Of a stretch of 64,000 nucleotides of DNA, positions 55,749 through 64,000 are shown piece after piece. The position numbers were made by a program, and so were the translations under genes. The stretch spans positions 496,001 to 560,000 of the forward strand of contig JAFWGI010000016.1 of assembly GCA_017512425.1 (NCBI GenBank), read 5' to 3'. The stretch comes from Hyphomicrobium sp. GTDB taxonomy: Bacteria > Pseudomonadota > Alphaproteobacteria > Rhizobiales > Hyphomicrobiaceae. Position 1 is the stretch's first letter, and every line of letters begins with the position of its first letter. The notes beneath the pieces are model-generated. The model saw only the letters and a program-made list of their open reading frames with translations. It made no database searches and was not told the origin of the DNA.

Positions 55749-58700
55749 ATGCGATTCTCGCACTTCTTCGTTGACCGGCCGATTTTCGCGACCGTGCTTT
55801 CGCTATTGATCGTGATCGTCGGCGCCATCGCTCAGATGGCGTTGCCGATCGCCGAATATCCCGAAATTGCGCCGCCGACCGTCAACGTCCGGGCAACGTA
55901 TCCGGGCGCCTCCGCTAAAGTCGTGGCCGAAACGGTTGCAACGCCGCTTGAGCAGGAAATCAACGGCGTCGACAACATGCTCTATATTCAGTCGCAGTCG
56001 ACCGGCGACGGACAGCTGTCGATCAACATCGTCTTCAAGCCCGGCACGAACGTCGATCAGGCCCAGGTTCTCGTGCAGAACCGTGTGGCCGTTGCCGAGC
56101 CCCGCCTGCCGGAAGACGTGCGCCGCGTCGGCGTCGTAGTGCGTAAAGCGTCGCCCGACCTGATGATGGTCGTGCATATGATCTCGCCCGACGGCTCGCG
56201 CGATCAGCAGTATGTCTCGAACTACGCGACGCTCTACGTCAAAGACGTGCTGACCCGCGTCGACGGCGTCGGCAACGTCAACGTATTCGGCGCGCGCGAC
56301 TTCTCGATGCGCGTCTGGCTCGATCCCGCCAAGCTTGCAGCACGCAATTTGACGGCGAGCGATGTGGTCGCCGCGCTGCGCTCCGCCAACCTGCAGGTCG
56401 CCGCCGGCTCGATCAACCAGCCGCCGGCCGTCTCAGACAATGCCTTCCAGTTGCAGGTGACGACGCTCGGCCGACTGACGACAACGGACCAGTTCGAGGG
56501 CATCGTTGTCCGCGCCGAAGCCGACGGCTCGATCATTCGCTTGCGCGATGTCGCGCGCATCGAACTCGGCGCGCAGGACTATCTCGTCAATGCGTACCTG
56601 AATAACAAATTCGCGACCGGCATCGGTATCTATCAGCGCCCCGGCTCGAACGCCTTGTCGACGGCCGAAGCCATCAAAACGCAGATGGAAAACCTGAAAA
56701 AGGATTTCCCGCCGGGCGTCGACTACACGATCGTCTACAACCCGACCGACTTCATCCGCTCGTCGGTTTCGGCCGTTATCGCGACGCTGTTTGAAGCCGT
56801 CGCGCTCGTCGTTCTCGTCGTGATCCTGTTCCTGCAGACGTGGCGCGCCGCGGTTATCCCGATCGTCGCCATCCCCGTGTCGCTGATCGGTACGTTCGCG
56901 ATCATGAGCGCGGTCGGCATCACGTTCAATACACTGTCACTCTTCGGGTTGGTTCTCGCCATCGGTATCGTCGTCGACGACGCCATCGTCGTCGTCGAGA
57001 ACGTCGAGCGATGTTTGCGCGAGGACATGACGCCGAAAGAGGCCGCTCATAAAACAATGGATGAAGTGGGTAGTGCCGTTCTCGCGATTTCGCTCGTTCT
57101 GATCGCCGTGTTCATTCCAACCGCGTTCATCACCGGCTTGCAGGGGACGTTCTACCGCCAGTTTGCGATCACGATCGCAGCTGCGACGGCGATCTCCGCG
57201 TTCATATCGTTGACGCTATCGCCAGCGCTCGCCGCGCTTCTGTTGAAGCCGCATGAAAATCACGAGCATAAAACCGGTTTGATGCACACGCTCGGCGCGC
57301 CCGTGCGTGCGTTCTTCAACGGTTTCAATCGGATGTTTGACCGTCTATCGAGTGGCTACGGCTGGGTGACCGGCAAGCTGGTCCGGATGGGCACGATCAT
57401 GCTGCTGCTTTACGCGGGCCTACTTGGCCTGACATGGCACCGCATTGAAGCGACACCTGCGGGCCTTATCCCACAGCTTGACCGCACCTATTTCATCATT
57501 GCTTTCCAGTTGCCACCCGGCTCGACACTGGCGCGCACGGACGCCGTCATTCGCAAAGCGAGCGACATCCTGCGCGAACGCAAAGGCGTCTACGCGACCG
57601 TCCAGTTCGTCGGCCTTGATGGTGCGACGTTCACGAACGCGCCCAACGCCGGCGTTATCTTCTTGCGTCTCACCGACTTCGAAGACCGCATCGCGCTTGG
57701 GCTAACCAAAGACGACATCCTCAGAGACGTGCGGACCGAAATGGCGAAGCTGACCGAAGCGTTCGCGCTCGTCATCGAGCCGCCGTCGGTTCCAGGCATC
57801 GGTACGGGCGGCGGCATCAAGGGTTACGTGCAGGATCGCGCCGGTCGCGGCTTGCAGGCGCTTGAAGGCGCGGCTGTCACTGCGATGATCGAAACCAACA
57901 AGACGCCGGGATTCGCGCAGGCGTTTACGCTGTACAACACGCGCACACCGCAGATCTTCGCTGACATCGATCGCGTCAAAGCAGAAAAGCTCGGCGTGCC
58001 GATCAGCCGTGTCTTCGATACGCTGGCGATCTATATGGGCTCGTCCTACGTCAACGATTTCAACCTGCTCGGACGCACGTTCCGCGTGACGGCGCAAGCT
58101 GACAATCCCTACCGGTTGGAAGTGAAAGACGTCGCGCAACTGAAAACGTCGAACGCCGAAGGCGTAATGGTGCCGCTTGGCGCAGTCGCGACTTTCAATA
58201 ATACGACCGACGCCTACCGCGTGCCGCGCTATAACCTTTACCCGGCCGCCGAGTTGCAGGCCGCCATGGCGCCCGGCACGTCGACCGGCCAGGGCATCAC
58301 CGCAATTGAGAATATCGCGGCGACCAAACTGCCAACCGGCTTCGGCTTTGAATGGACCGAGATCGCGCTCCAGCAAAAGCTTGGCGGCAATACGGCCCTC
58401 CTCGCATTCGGCCTCGCGGTTATCTTCGTCTTCCTGCTGCTTGCCGCGCTCTATGAAAGCTGGCTGCTGCCGCTCGCGGTTATTCTGATCGTACCGATGT
58501 GTATTCTCGCGGCAATGATCGGCATCAACATCCGTGGCTTCGATCGCAACATCTTGGTTGAAATCGGATTGGTGGTTCTTGTCGGCTTGGCGGCCAAGAA
58601 CGCGATTTTGATCGTCGAGTTCGCCAAACAGGCTGAAGAAGAGCAAGGCATGAACCGCTTCGATGCCGCCGTCGAGGCTGCAAAGACCCGTCTGCGGCCA

Positions 58701-58928
58701 ATTTTGATGACATCGCTCGCATTCATCCTCGGCGTCGTGCCGCTCGTGTTTGCGTCGGGCGCCGGCGCCGAAATGCGCCAGTCGCTCGGAACGGCAGTGT
58801 TCTCTGGCATGATCGGGGTAACGTTCTTCGGCTTGATCTTCACGCCGCTCTTCTATGTGCTCGTCCGGTCCGTATCGGAGCGCAGGGCGAGAAAGCGCGA
58901 CGCAATTGATCCAGTGGCGCCGGCCTAA
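55749..58928 (+). CDS. RND efflux transporter, HAE1/AcrB-like
   Basis: A 1059-residue inner-membrane drug/proton antiporter. N-terminal FSHFFVDRPIFATVLSLLIV, the proton-relay helix with VVDDAIVVVENVER (Asp-Asp pair of TM4), and VGLAAKNAILIVEFAKQAEE in TM10 with the conserved Lys; two large periplasmic loops. Paired with the adaptor gene directly upstream. Substrates cannot be predicted. Needs an outer-membrane channel encoded elsewhere. The large open frame on the opposite strand (57702-58946) is a shadow. Confidence 0.95.
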   Translation: MRFSHFFVDRPIFATVLSLLIVIVGAIAQMALPIAEYPEIAPPTVNVRATYPGASAKVVAETVATPLEQEINGVDNMLYIQSQSTGDGQLSINIVFKPGTNVDQAQVLVQNRVAVAEPRLPEDVRRVGVVVRKASPDLMMVVHMISPDGSRDQQYVSNYATLYVKDVLTRVDGVGNVNVFGARDFSMRVWLDPAKLAARNLTASDVVAALRSANLQVAAGSINQPPAVSDNAFQLQVTTLGRLTTTDQFEGIVVRAEADGSIIRLRDVARIELGAQDYLVNAYLNNKFATGIGIYQRPGSNALSTAEAIKTQMENLKKDFPPGVDYTIVYNPTDFIRSSVSAVIATLFEAVALVVLVVILFLQTWRAAVIPIVAIPVSLIGTFAIMSAVGITFNTLSLFGLVLAIGIVVDDAIVVVENVERCLREDMTPKEAAHKTMDEVGSAVLAISLVLIAVFIPTAFITGLQGTFYRQFAITIAAATAISAFISLTLSPALAALLLKPHENHEHKTGLMHTLGAPVRAFFNGFNRMFDRLSSGYGWVTGKLVRMGTIMLLLYAGLLGLTWHRIEATPAGLIPQLDRTYFIIAFQLPPGSTLARTDAVIRKASDILRERKGVYATVQFVGLDGATFTNAPNAGVIFLRLTDFEDRIALGLTKDDILRDVRTEMAKLTEAFALVIEPPSVPGIGTGGGIKGYVQDRAGRGLQALEGAAVTAMIETNKTPGFAQAFTLYNTRTPQIFADIDRVKAEKLGVPISRVFDTLAIYMGSSYVNDFNLLGRTFRVTAQADNPYRLEVKDVAQLKTSNAEGVMVPLGAVATFNNTTDAYRVPRYNLYPAAELQAAMAPGTSTGQGITAIENIAATKLPTGFGFEWTEIALQQKLGGNTALLAFGLAVIFVFLLLAALYESWLLPLAVILIVPMCILAAMIGINIRGFDRNILVEIGLVVLVGLAAKNAILIVEFAKQAEEEQGMNRFDAAVEAAKTRLRPILMTSLAFILGVVPLVFASGAGAEMRQSLGTAVFSGMIGVTFFGLIFTPLFYVLVRSVSERRARKRDAIDPVAPA

Positions 58929-58972
58929 CGTTGAAAGGGCTCGCACGACGAATTCGTGGCCGTTAAGGTCTT

Positions 58973-59000
58973 AGCGAGCGGCTATAATGCGCCGCTCGCT
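58973..59000. promoter_or_regulatory. Perfect inverted repeat with TATAAT in its loop, upstream of folE
   Basis: AGCGAGCGGC (58973-58982) and GCCGCTCGCT (58991-59000) flank an 8-base loop holding TATAAT (58983-58988). No T-tract follows either arm, so it is not a terminator. A -10 element held inside a dyad suggests an operator overlapping the folE promoter; no convincing -35 was found. Confidence 0.5.
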
Positions 59001-59039
59001 CAAAACGTATTAAAAGAAGAAAAGAAAACGCATCCCCCG

Positions 59040-59633
59040 ATGACAGACACGAAAAAGCCAAGCCGCGCCGACGTCGAAGCCGCCGTCAAAACCATCATTC
59101 GTTGGACGGGCGACGATCCCACGCGCGATGGCCTGCATGAAACGCCTGCACGCGTCACACGCGCGTTCGAAGAGTTTTTCAAAGGCTACGACGAAGACCC
59201 CGAAGCAATCCTGCAAAAGACCTTCGAAGAGATCGAAGGTTACGATGAAATGATCGTGCTGCGCGGTATCCGCTTCGAAAGCCACTGCGAGCATCACATG
59301 GCGCCGATCATCGGCCGTGCCTGGGTCGGCTACATTCCGCGAGGCCGCGTGGTCGGCATTTCGAAGCTGGCGCGCGTCGTTGATGCATACGCCAAACGCC
59401 TGCAGATCCAGGAAAAGATGACGGCGCAGATCGCCAACACGATCCAGAACGTACTCGATCCTGATGGCGTTGCCGTGGTCATCAAGGCCGAGCACCACTG
59501 CATGACGACGCGCGGCGTGCATAAGCACGGCACCGACATGGTGACGAGCCGCATGCTTGGCGCATTCCGCGATAACGCCATGACGAGGCAGGAATTCCTG
59601 GCGCTCGTCACTGACAATCAGCTACGCGGATAA
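59040..59633 (+). CDS. folE: GTP cyclohydrolase I
   Basis: A 197-residue enzyme making dihydroneopterin triphosphate from GTP, first step to folate. Zinc ligands Cys83 and His86 ([11 protein letters not shown]) and Cys154 ([11 protein letters not shown]); also [15 protein letters not shown] and the N-terminal [20 protein letters not shown] stretch. Start at 59040 preferred; a GTG at 58956 would add 28 residues and run through the inverted repeat upstream. Its 3' end overlaps convergent truA by 16 bp. Confidence 0.95.
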   Translation: MTDTKKPSRADVEAAVKTIIRWTGDDPTRDGLHETPARVTRAFEEFFKGYDEDPEAILQKTFEEIEGYDEMIVLRGIRFESHCEHHMAPIIGRAWVGYIPRGRVVGISKLARVVDAYAKRLQIQEKMTAQIANTIQNVLDPDGVAVVIKAEHHCMTTRGVHKHGTDMVTSRMLGAFRDNAMTRQEFLALVTDNQLRG

Positions 59634-60364
59634 ATGACGTCAGCAAGGTAAAGCCCGCTCGCGGGCGCGACGGTGCCGCACGCCGTTCGGTCTCGCGCGG
59701 CGAGCGCAGACGCCAGATCGGCCTTGCTCCATTTGTCTTCGCCGACGTGCTTCAGGCTGCCGACCATCGACCGCACCTGATTGTGCAGGAACGAGCGCGC
59801 GACGACCGTGCAGCGGATTTCGTCGCCAACTTTTTCGACGTCAAACTGGTCGAGCGTTTTGACCGGCGAGGCTGCTTGGCACTGCGTCGCGCGGAACGTC
59901 GTGAAATCATGGTGTCCGATAAATACACGCGCCGCGTCGGCCATGGCTTCGGCATCAATCTCCTTCAACAACCACCAGACTCGATCGCGGTCCAGCACCG
60001 GCGGTGCCCGGCGGCAGAGGATGCGGTAGAGATAGCGCCTCTGGATCGCACTGAAGCGCGCGTCGAACGTCTCGGCGACTTGGCTGCATGAGACGACGGC
60101 GACGGGATGCGGCTTCAAATGAAAATTGACCGCATCGCGCACGCGGCCCGGCTCCCAATCTTTTGCAAGATCGAAATGCGCGACCTGGTGCAGCGCGTGG
60201 ACCCCGGCATCGGTTCGGCCGGCGCCGCGGATCGTAACCTCTTCTCCAGAGAATTTGAAAATGGCGTCCTCAATCACGCCTTGGATCGAGAGCGCGTCCG
60301 GCTGCCGCTGCCAGCCAACGAATGGCGTGCCGTCATATTCGACAACAAGGGCGTAGCGGGGCAT
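59618..60364 (-). CDS. truA: tRNA pseudouridine(38-40) synthase
   Basis: A 248-residue enzyme modifying the anticodon arm of many tRNAs. [20 protein letters not shown] at the N-terminus, catalytic Asp52 in [13 protein letters not shown], and the C-terminal [14 protein letters not shown]. The start codon is only 15 bp from the end of the T-tract of a strong terminator (60379-60413), so it may depend on read-through or a promoter inside the terminator region. Confidence 0.95.
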   Translation of the reverse strand: MPRYALVVEYDGTPFVGWQRQPDALSIQGVIEDAIFKFSGEEVTIRGAGRTDAGVHALHQVAHFDLAKDWEPGRVRDAVNFHLKPHPVAVVSCSQVAETFDARFSAIQRRYLYRILCRRAPPVLDRDRVWWLLKEIDAEAMADAARVFIGHHDFTTFRATQCQAASPVKTLDQFDVEKVGDEIRCTVVARSFLHNQVRSMVGSLKHVGEDKWSKADLASALAARDRTACGTVAPASGLYLADVIYPRS

Positions 60365-60378
60365 CGTACGGCTCGGAC

Positions 60379-60413
60379 AAAAAAACAGGAGCAGCGGCTA
60401 TAGCCACTGCTCC
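60379..60413 (-). terminator. Strong intrinsic terminator (minus strand)
   Basis: On the minus strand a 12-bp stem with one mismatch (GGAGCAG and GGCTA pairing with TAGCC and CTGCTCC, 60388-60413) is followed by seven T residues (60385-60379 on the minus strand). It ends the transcript of the secreted protein gene (60450-60860) just before truA. Confidence 0.85.
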
Positions 60414-60449
60414 GCATGAGAGCAATGCCGTCAGCCGGCGCGGCCGGGA

Positions 60450-60860
60450 TTATCGATGGCCGCCGCCGTGATGGCGGTGCGGCATCGCACGACGCGCGCC
60501 GTAATGGCCGAGGCCGGATGGGCCTGCATAAAAACCTGGAACATAGTAGCCGAAGCGCCGCCGCGACGTCTCAACCGAAGCGCCGCCCTCATTGTAATTG
60601 TAATTGCGGATAACGCGGTTCTCGTAAACGCGCGTCTCGTTGAAACCGAGCGTCAGTGGCGTCGCGTTGTTCGGGTTGATGATGACGTGACGTTCCGGCG
60701 GCAAAGGACGGATGACCCGCACGCCCTCCTCAAGGCTTACGGTTGCGCCGTAAAAGGGACGCGACTCGATGCGCGTCGTGTACTGCGCGCTCGCCGACGT
60801 CACACCCAGCGCAAGAAATGCAAACGCGGCAAGCGAAACTGAAACAGGCTTGGAAATCAT
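60450..60860 (-). CDS. Secreted His/Gly-rich protein of unknown function
   Basis: A 136-residue protein with a signal peptide (KPVSVSLAAFAFLALGVTSA, then SAQ). The mature part has YGATVSLEEGVRVIRPLPPE and a C-terminus rich in Gly, Tyr, His and Arg (GYYVPGFYAGPSGLGHYG, MPHRHHGGGHR), possibly metal-binding. I do not recognise the family. It is inserted between fmt and truA and followed by its own terminator. Confidence 0.7.
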   Translation of the reverse strand: MISKPVSVSLAAFAFLALGVTSASAQYTTRIESRPFYGATVSLEEGVRVIRPLPPERHVIINPNNATPLTLGFNETRVYENRVIRNYNYNEGGASVETSRRRFGYYVPGFYAGPSGLGHYGARRAMPHRHHGGGHR

Positions 60861-60955
60861 CGGCGCACGTCCTCTGAGGATCTTGAACGCTGCGACTTTA
60901 GACGCCGCGCGCGAGTTGCCCCAGCACTTTGTGCGTTAGCGTTAATGCGCGTGGC

Positions 60956-61888
60956 TTACGCGATGACCGTGCCCGCCGGAACTGCAAAACCGCGCAAGAA
61001 CTCATCGGTCGACGCCGGGCGTTTCCCTGCGCGCTGAATTTCAATCAGGTGAACTGCACCGCGACCGCAGGCGATCGTGAGCTTGTCATCGAGGACCGTT
61101 CCCGATGCACCGGCTCCGGACGCCATGGCTGCGCGCAAGACTTTGATGCGTTCAAGCTTGCCGCCGTGTGCAATCTCGAACCACGCTCCTGGAAAGGGCG
61201 ACAATCCGTGAATGTGTGCGACGACCTCGCGCGCATCGCGCGTGAAGTCGATCCGCGCTTCTGCTTTGTCGATCTTGGCGGCGTACGTCACGCCGTCGTT
61301 TGACTGCGGCGTCGCCGTAAGCGTTCCCGCTTCCAAACGTCCGAGCGCTTCGACCATCAACGCGGCACCTGCTTTTGAAAGCGTGTCGTGCAAAGCGGAC
61401 GCCGTCGTCTCCGGCGTAATCGGGATCGCCCGCGTCAGGCAAACGGGTCCGATATCGAGGCCGCGTTCCATGCGCATGACCATTACCGCCGTCTCGGTGT
61501 CGCCCGACATAATCGCGCGTTGGATGGGTGCTGCGCCCCGCCAGCGCGGCAGTTTTGAAGCGTGGACGTTAAAGCAGCCGTGTCGCGGCGCCTGGAGGAC
61601 GGCCTCCGGCAGTATCAAGCCATAGGCCACAACGACGGCCGCATCGGCGCCATGCGCTGCAAATGCAGCCTGATCGTCTTCAGATTTGAAATTGAGCGGC
61701 GTCAGAACGTGAAGACCGCGATCCAACGCGAAGCGATGCACAGGCGAGAGCTGTTCGGCCTGCCCACGGCCCGCCGGACGCGGCGGCTGGCTGTAGACGG
61801 CGACTACGTTGTGACCCGCCGCCAAAATTGCGTCGAGGACCGGCACCGAAAAGTCTGGCGTGCCCATGAAAACTATCCTGAGCGCCAT
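60956..61888 (-). CDS. fmt: Methionyl-tRNA formyltransferase
   Basis: A 310-residue enzyme formylating initiator tRNA. N-terminal hydrolase-like domain [17 protein letters not shown]; catalytic Asn107 and His109 in [18 protein letters not shown] and Asp145 in [12 protein letters not shown]-terminal tRNA-binding domain with [20 protein letters not shown]. 42 bp downstream of def on the same strand, the usual def-fmt pair. Confidence 0.95.
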   Translation of the reverse strand: MALRIVFMGTPDFSVPVLDAILAAGHNVVAVYSQPPRPAGRGQAEQLSPVHRFALDRGLHVLTPLNFKSEDDQAAFAAHGADAAVVVAYGLILPEAVLQAPRHGCFNVHASKLPRWRGAAPIQRAIMSGDTETAVMVMRMERGLDIGPVCLTRAIPITPETTASALHDTLSKAGAALMVEALGRLEAGTLTATPQSNDGVTYAAKIDKAEARIDFTRDAREVVAHIHGLSPFPGAWFEIAHGGKLERIKVLRAAMASGAGASGTVLDDKLTIACGRGAVHLIEIQRAGKRPASTDEFLRGFAVPAGTVIA

Positions 61889-61930
61889 GCATCCTCTCCG
61901 TGCCGCCGATTGCGCGACCGCGCGCCTCGC

Positions 61931-62434
61931 TTAGCGGGCCAGCTTCTTAAATTTGCGGATCACGATATCGCGCTTCAGACGCGACAGGAAATCGATGATC
62001 AGATGGCCATCGAGGTGATCGAGCTCGTGCTGTATGGCTGTCGCGAGCAGACCGTCTGCCGCCAGCTCCTGCTCTTTACCCTCGCGATCGATGTAACGCA
62101 CGGTCAATGTTTCCGGGCGCTCGATTTCGACGCGGACGTCGGGGATCGACAGGCAGCCTTCTTCGTAGACTCGCGTCGTTTGACCCAGCGCAACGATTTC
62201 GGGGTTGACCATCGCAAGCGGCTTCTTGGGCTCGCCCTCATCGGCCGTATCGAGAACAACGATCCGGCGCGGAATGCCGACCTGGATCGCCGCGAGGCCG
62301 ATGCCCGGCGCCGCGTACATGGTGTCGAGCATATCGTCCATCAGCTTGACGACAGCATCGTCGACCCGCTCCACGGGATCGGAAATCTTGCGCAGCACGG
62401 GGTCTGGCAGCGTAATGATGGGTAAGGTGGCCAT
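61931..62434 (-). CDS. def: Peptide deformylase
   Basis: A 167-residue iron/zinc hydrolase that removes the formyl group from nascent proteins. Motif 1 [10 protein letters not shown], motif 2 EEGCLSIP (Cys94) and motif 3 QHELDHLDG (His136, Glu137, His140). Start at 62434; an ATG two codons earlier (62440) is also possible, and the frame upstream to 62584 is not conserved. Functionally coupled to fmt directly downstream. Confidence 0.96.
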   Translation of the reverse strand: MATLPIITLPDPVLRKISDPVERVDDAVVKLMDDMLDTMYAAPGIGLAAIQVGIPRRIVVLDTADEGEPKKPLAMVNPEIVALGQTTRVYEEGCLSIPDVRVEIERPETLTVRYIDREGKEQELAADGLLATAIQHELDHLDGHLIIDFLSRLKRDIVIRKFKKLAR

Positions 62435-62606
62435 GCCCATCACATATGGAAGCGGCGCGTCCGGGTCAACGCCGGTTTCACAGCCTGCGTCAGTCGCCCG
62501 CAAAGCGCGGCATGGGCGACCCTGCGCCAACCTCGGTAATCGGCCGTAAGCTCGCCGCACCGAATGAGAGTTTAACACAGGCATCGCAGACGAAATTTGC
62601 CGCGCT

Positions 62607-64000
62607 TCAGTGCAGTGTGCGTGACGGCGCGATCCACGTCGCCGCCGGCGCCTTTTCCAAAGCGCGCGTTTCCTGGTCAGGACGGTAGCCCTCGACGGTC
62701 CGCATCAGCACGGCCTGAATGGTATCGACATCTCGGATGGCAATCGCGGCGCGCAAAAGGTCAAGTTCGCGCTTCAATTCCGCCGGCGAGAGCGCGGGCT
62801 CGTCCGAGCGCAGGATGCGCGGATGCTCTGTGCCTTTGGTGGAGTCGCCAATCAGCAGCTCTTCGAAAAGCTTGTCTCCCGGCCGCAAGCCCGAATAGAC
62901 GATCTCGATATCCCCTTCAGGATGCTGGTCGTCGCGCACATCGAGGCCGCTCAATCGGATCATCAAGCGCGCCAGCTCGACAATCTTCACAGGTTCACCC
63001 ATGTCGAGCACGAAGACGTCGCCGCCCTTCGCCATAGCACCGGCTTGGATCACGAGTTCTGCGGCTTCAGGGATCGACATGAAATAGCGGATCACCTCCG
63101 GGTGAGTGACCGTCACCGGACCACCGGCTTTGATCTGACGCCGGAAACGGCCAACGACCGACCCGGAGCTGTCGAGCACGTTGCCAAAGCGTACCATCGT
63201 GAACACGGTCGATGGCTGTCCCGTCGCACGGGCCTGCAACACAAGTTCAGCCAATCGCTTGCTCGCGCCCATCACGTTCGTCGGACTAACGGCTTTGTCG
63301 GTCGAAATCAGCACGAACCGCTCGACGCCGTGAGCGATCGCCGCTTCCGCAACGATTTCGGTTCCGAAGATATTGTTGGTCAGCCCGACGCCCGGATTGC
63401 TTTCAACCATCGGCACATGCTTATAGGCCGCGGCATGATAAATCGTTGCGATCTGGAAATTTGAAATCGAGTCGGAAACGACCTGCGCGTCAAGGACGGA
63501 GCCAAGGATGGCAACGATCTTGGCGCGCTGCGATTCCGGCTGCTGCGCAGCAATTTCGCGAGCCTTCAACTCGATCTCATAGAGCGCCGGCTCAGACACG
63601 TCGAGCAGCACCACCGTCGCCGGATTTTGGCGCAGAACCTGCCGAACAAGTTCAGCGCCGACCGTACCGCCAGCACCTGTCACGAGAACATTCTTGTTGT
63701 GCGTGTCGCGGGCCAGCAGGTCGGCAACAGGCGGCACGCCATCGCGGCCAAGAAGATCGGCGACGTCGATCGGCCGCAAATCTGTCACCGAGACCTTGCC
63801 ACTGGCGATGTCGGCGAGCGACGGCATGATCTGCACGTCAACCGACAGGTTCTGAAGCTCCTTCAGTACGGTGCGGCGCAGATGCCGTTCCGAAGACGGA
63901 ATCGCGATCAGGACCTCTTTCACATCGTACCGTTCGATGATGCGGGTCAGGCGATCCGGCCGGAAAACTTTTATGCCGCCCAGATATTGGCCCCATAGGG
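62607..64000 (-). CDS. WbpM/CapD/FlaA1-type nucleotide-sugar 4,6-dehydratase, 5' end outside window
   Basis: The C-terminal ~460 residues of a polysaccharide-biosynthesis SDR enzyme. NAD-binding [15 protein letters not shown], then [13 protein letters not shown] and [21 protein letters not shown], with Met in place of the usual SDR Tyr (MxxxK), as in the WbpM group. The frame is open to the right edge (preceding residues read [15 protein letters not shown] before the GTG at 63923), so the N-terminal membrane domain is outside the window. It probably makes a UDP-sugar for surface polysaccharide. Confidence 0.92.
   Translation of the reverse strand, partial: LWGQYLGGIKVFRPDRLTRIIERYDVKEVLIAIPSSERHLRRTVLKELQNLSVDVQIMPSLADIASGKVSVTDLRPIDVADLLGRDGVPPVADLLARDTHNKNVLVTGAGGTVGAELVRQVLRQNPATVVLLDVSEPALYEIELKAREIAAQQPESQRAKIVAILGSVLDAQVVSDSISNFQIATIYHAAAYKHVPMVESNPGVGLTNNIFGTEIVAEAAIAHGVERFVLISTDKAVSPTNVMGASKRLAELVLQARATGQPSTVFTMVRFGNVLDSSGSVVGRFRRQIKAGGPVTVTHPEVIRYFMSIPEAAELVIQAGAMAKGGDVFVLDMGEPVKIVELARLMIRLSGLDVRDDQHPEGDIEIVYSGLRPGDKLFEELLIGDSTKGTEHPRILRSDEPALSPAELKRELDLLRAAIAIRDVDTIQAVLMRTVEGYRPDQETRALEKAPAATWIAPSRTLH

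Noticed and set aside
57702..58946. 414-residue open frame opposite the RND transporter
   Set aside because: Antisense to TM10 and the C-terminal half of the AcrB-like gene; acidic/His-rich composition typical of shadows.
1..64000. tRNA, rRNA, tmRNA, SRP RNA or CRISPR array
   Set aside because: No T-loop/anticodon pattern, rRNA segment, conserved SRP core or regularly spaced repeats noticed on reading; a covariance search (tRNAscan-SE, Infernal) would be decisive.

Overview
The window reads as a chromosomal segment of an alphaproteobacterium, most likely in the order Hyphomicrobiales (Rhizobiales), perhaps Hyphomicrobiaceae; I cannot fix the genus. Evidence: short HisG encoded with HisZ, an alphaproteobacterial-type HisRS, plant-like GshA, DUF4170, DUF2093 and DUF1013 (TrcR) families, an msbA/waaA/lpxK cluster, an Irr-like iron box and a GC-rich composition. 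No phage, insertion sequence, CRISPR array, rRNA or tRNA gene was recognised; almost all of it is housekeeping DNA.

Layout. 1-5.2 kb: 3' end of meaB, a candidate three-hairpin small RNA, a C15 peptidase, a Tat-exported beta-helix protein and recQ. 5.2-8.6 kb: hisS-hisZ-hisG (minus). 8.7-17.3 kb: a GNAT-like protein, then glcDEF running with overlapping ends into cobT-cobS, with a divergent LysR regulator. 17.3-21 kb: a 66-residue Cys-rich exported peptide, gshA, rsmE and divergent ubiA. 21.3-27.7 kb: lipid A/Kdo region: DUF4170, msbA, a tyrosine-phosphatase-like gene facing it, a DUF374-WaaA fusion, lpxK, DUF2093. 27.8-35 kb: xseA, purD, patatin, tadA, rluB-rsmD and an MFS transporter. 35-36.8 kb: an iron-storage operon (bfd-like, bfr, CxxCxxCC protein) behind an Irr-like box. 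36.8-43 kb: mutL, pgi and a catalytic/non-catalytic M16 peptidase pair. 43.2-49.1 kb: ribF, ileS, lspA, a lipoprotein gene and a MaoC hydratase. 49.4-58.9 kb: trcR, an acyl-CoA synthetase, an orphan TadE/TadG pair and an RND efflux pump pair. 59-64 kb: folE, truA, a secreted His-rich protein, fmt, def and the 3' part of a WbpM/CapD-type dehydratase.

The most unusual features are two copies of a 118-120 bp palindromic 'CCCTCTCCCC...GGGGAGAGGG' element. One lies in frame inside the essential ileS gene and adds about 40 residues. The other is on the 3' end of ribF and supplies its last codons and its stop. Also notable are the candidate small RNA downstream of meaB, the DUF374-WaaA fusion, the Irr-like box before bfd-bfr, a TATAAT hexamer in the loop of a perfect inverted repeat before folE, and a strong terminator separating truA from the genes upstream.

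Functional links: glycolate oxidation, cobalamin lower-ligand assembly and the mutase chaperone MeaB would suit a C1/C2-metabolising organism that uses B12-dependent acyl-CoA mutases, but that is inference. Many convergent gene pairs abut or overlap with no visible terminator, so the genome is compact.
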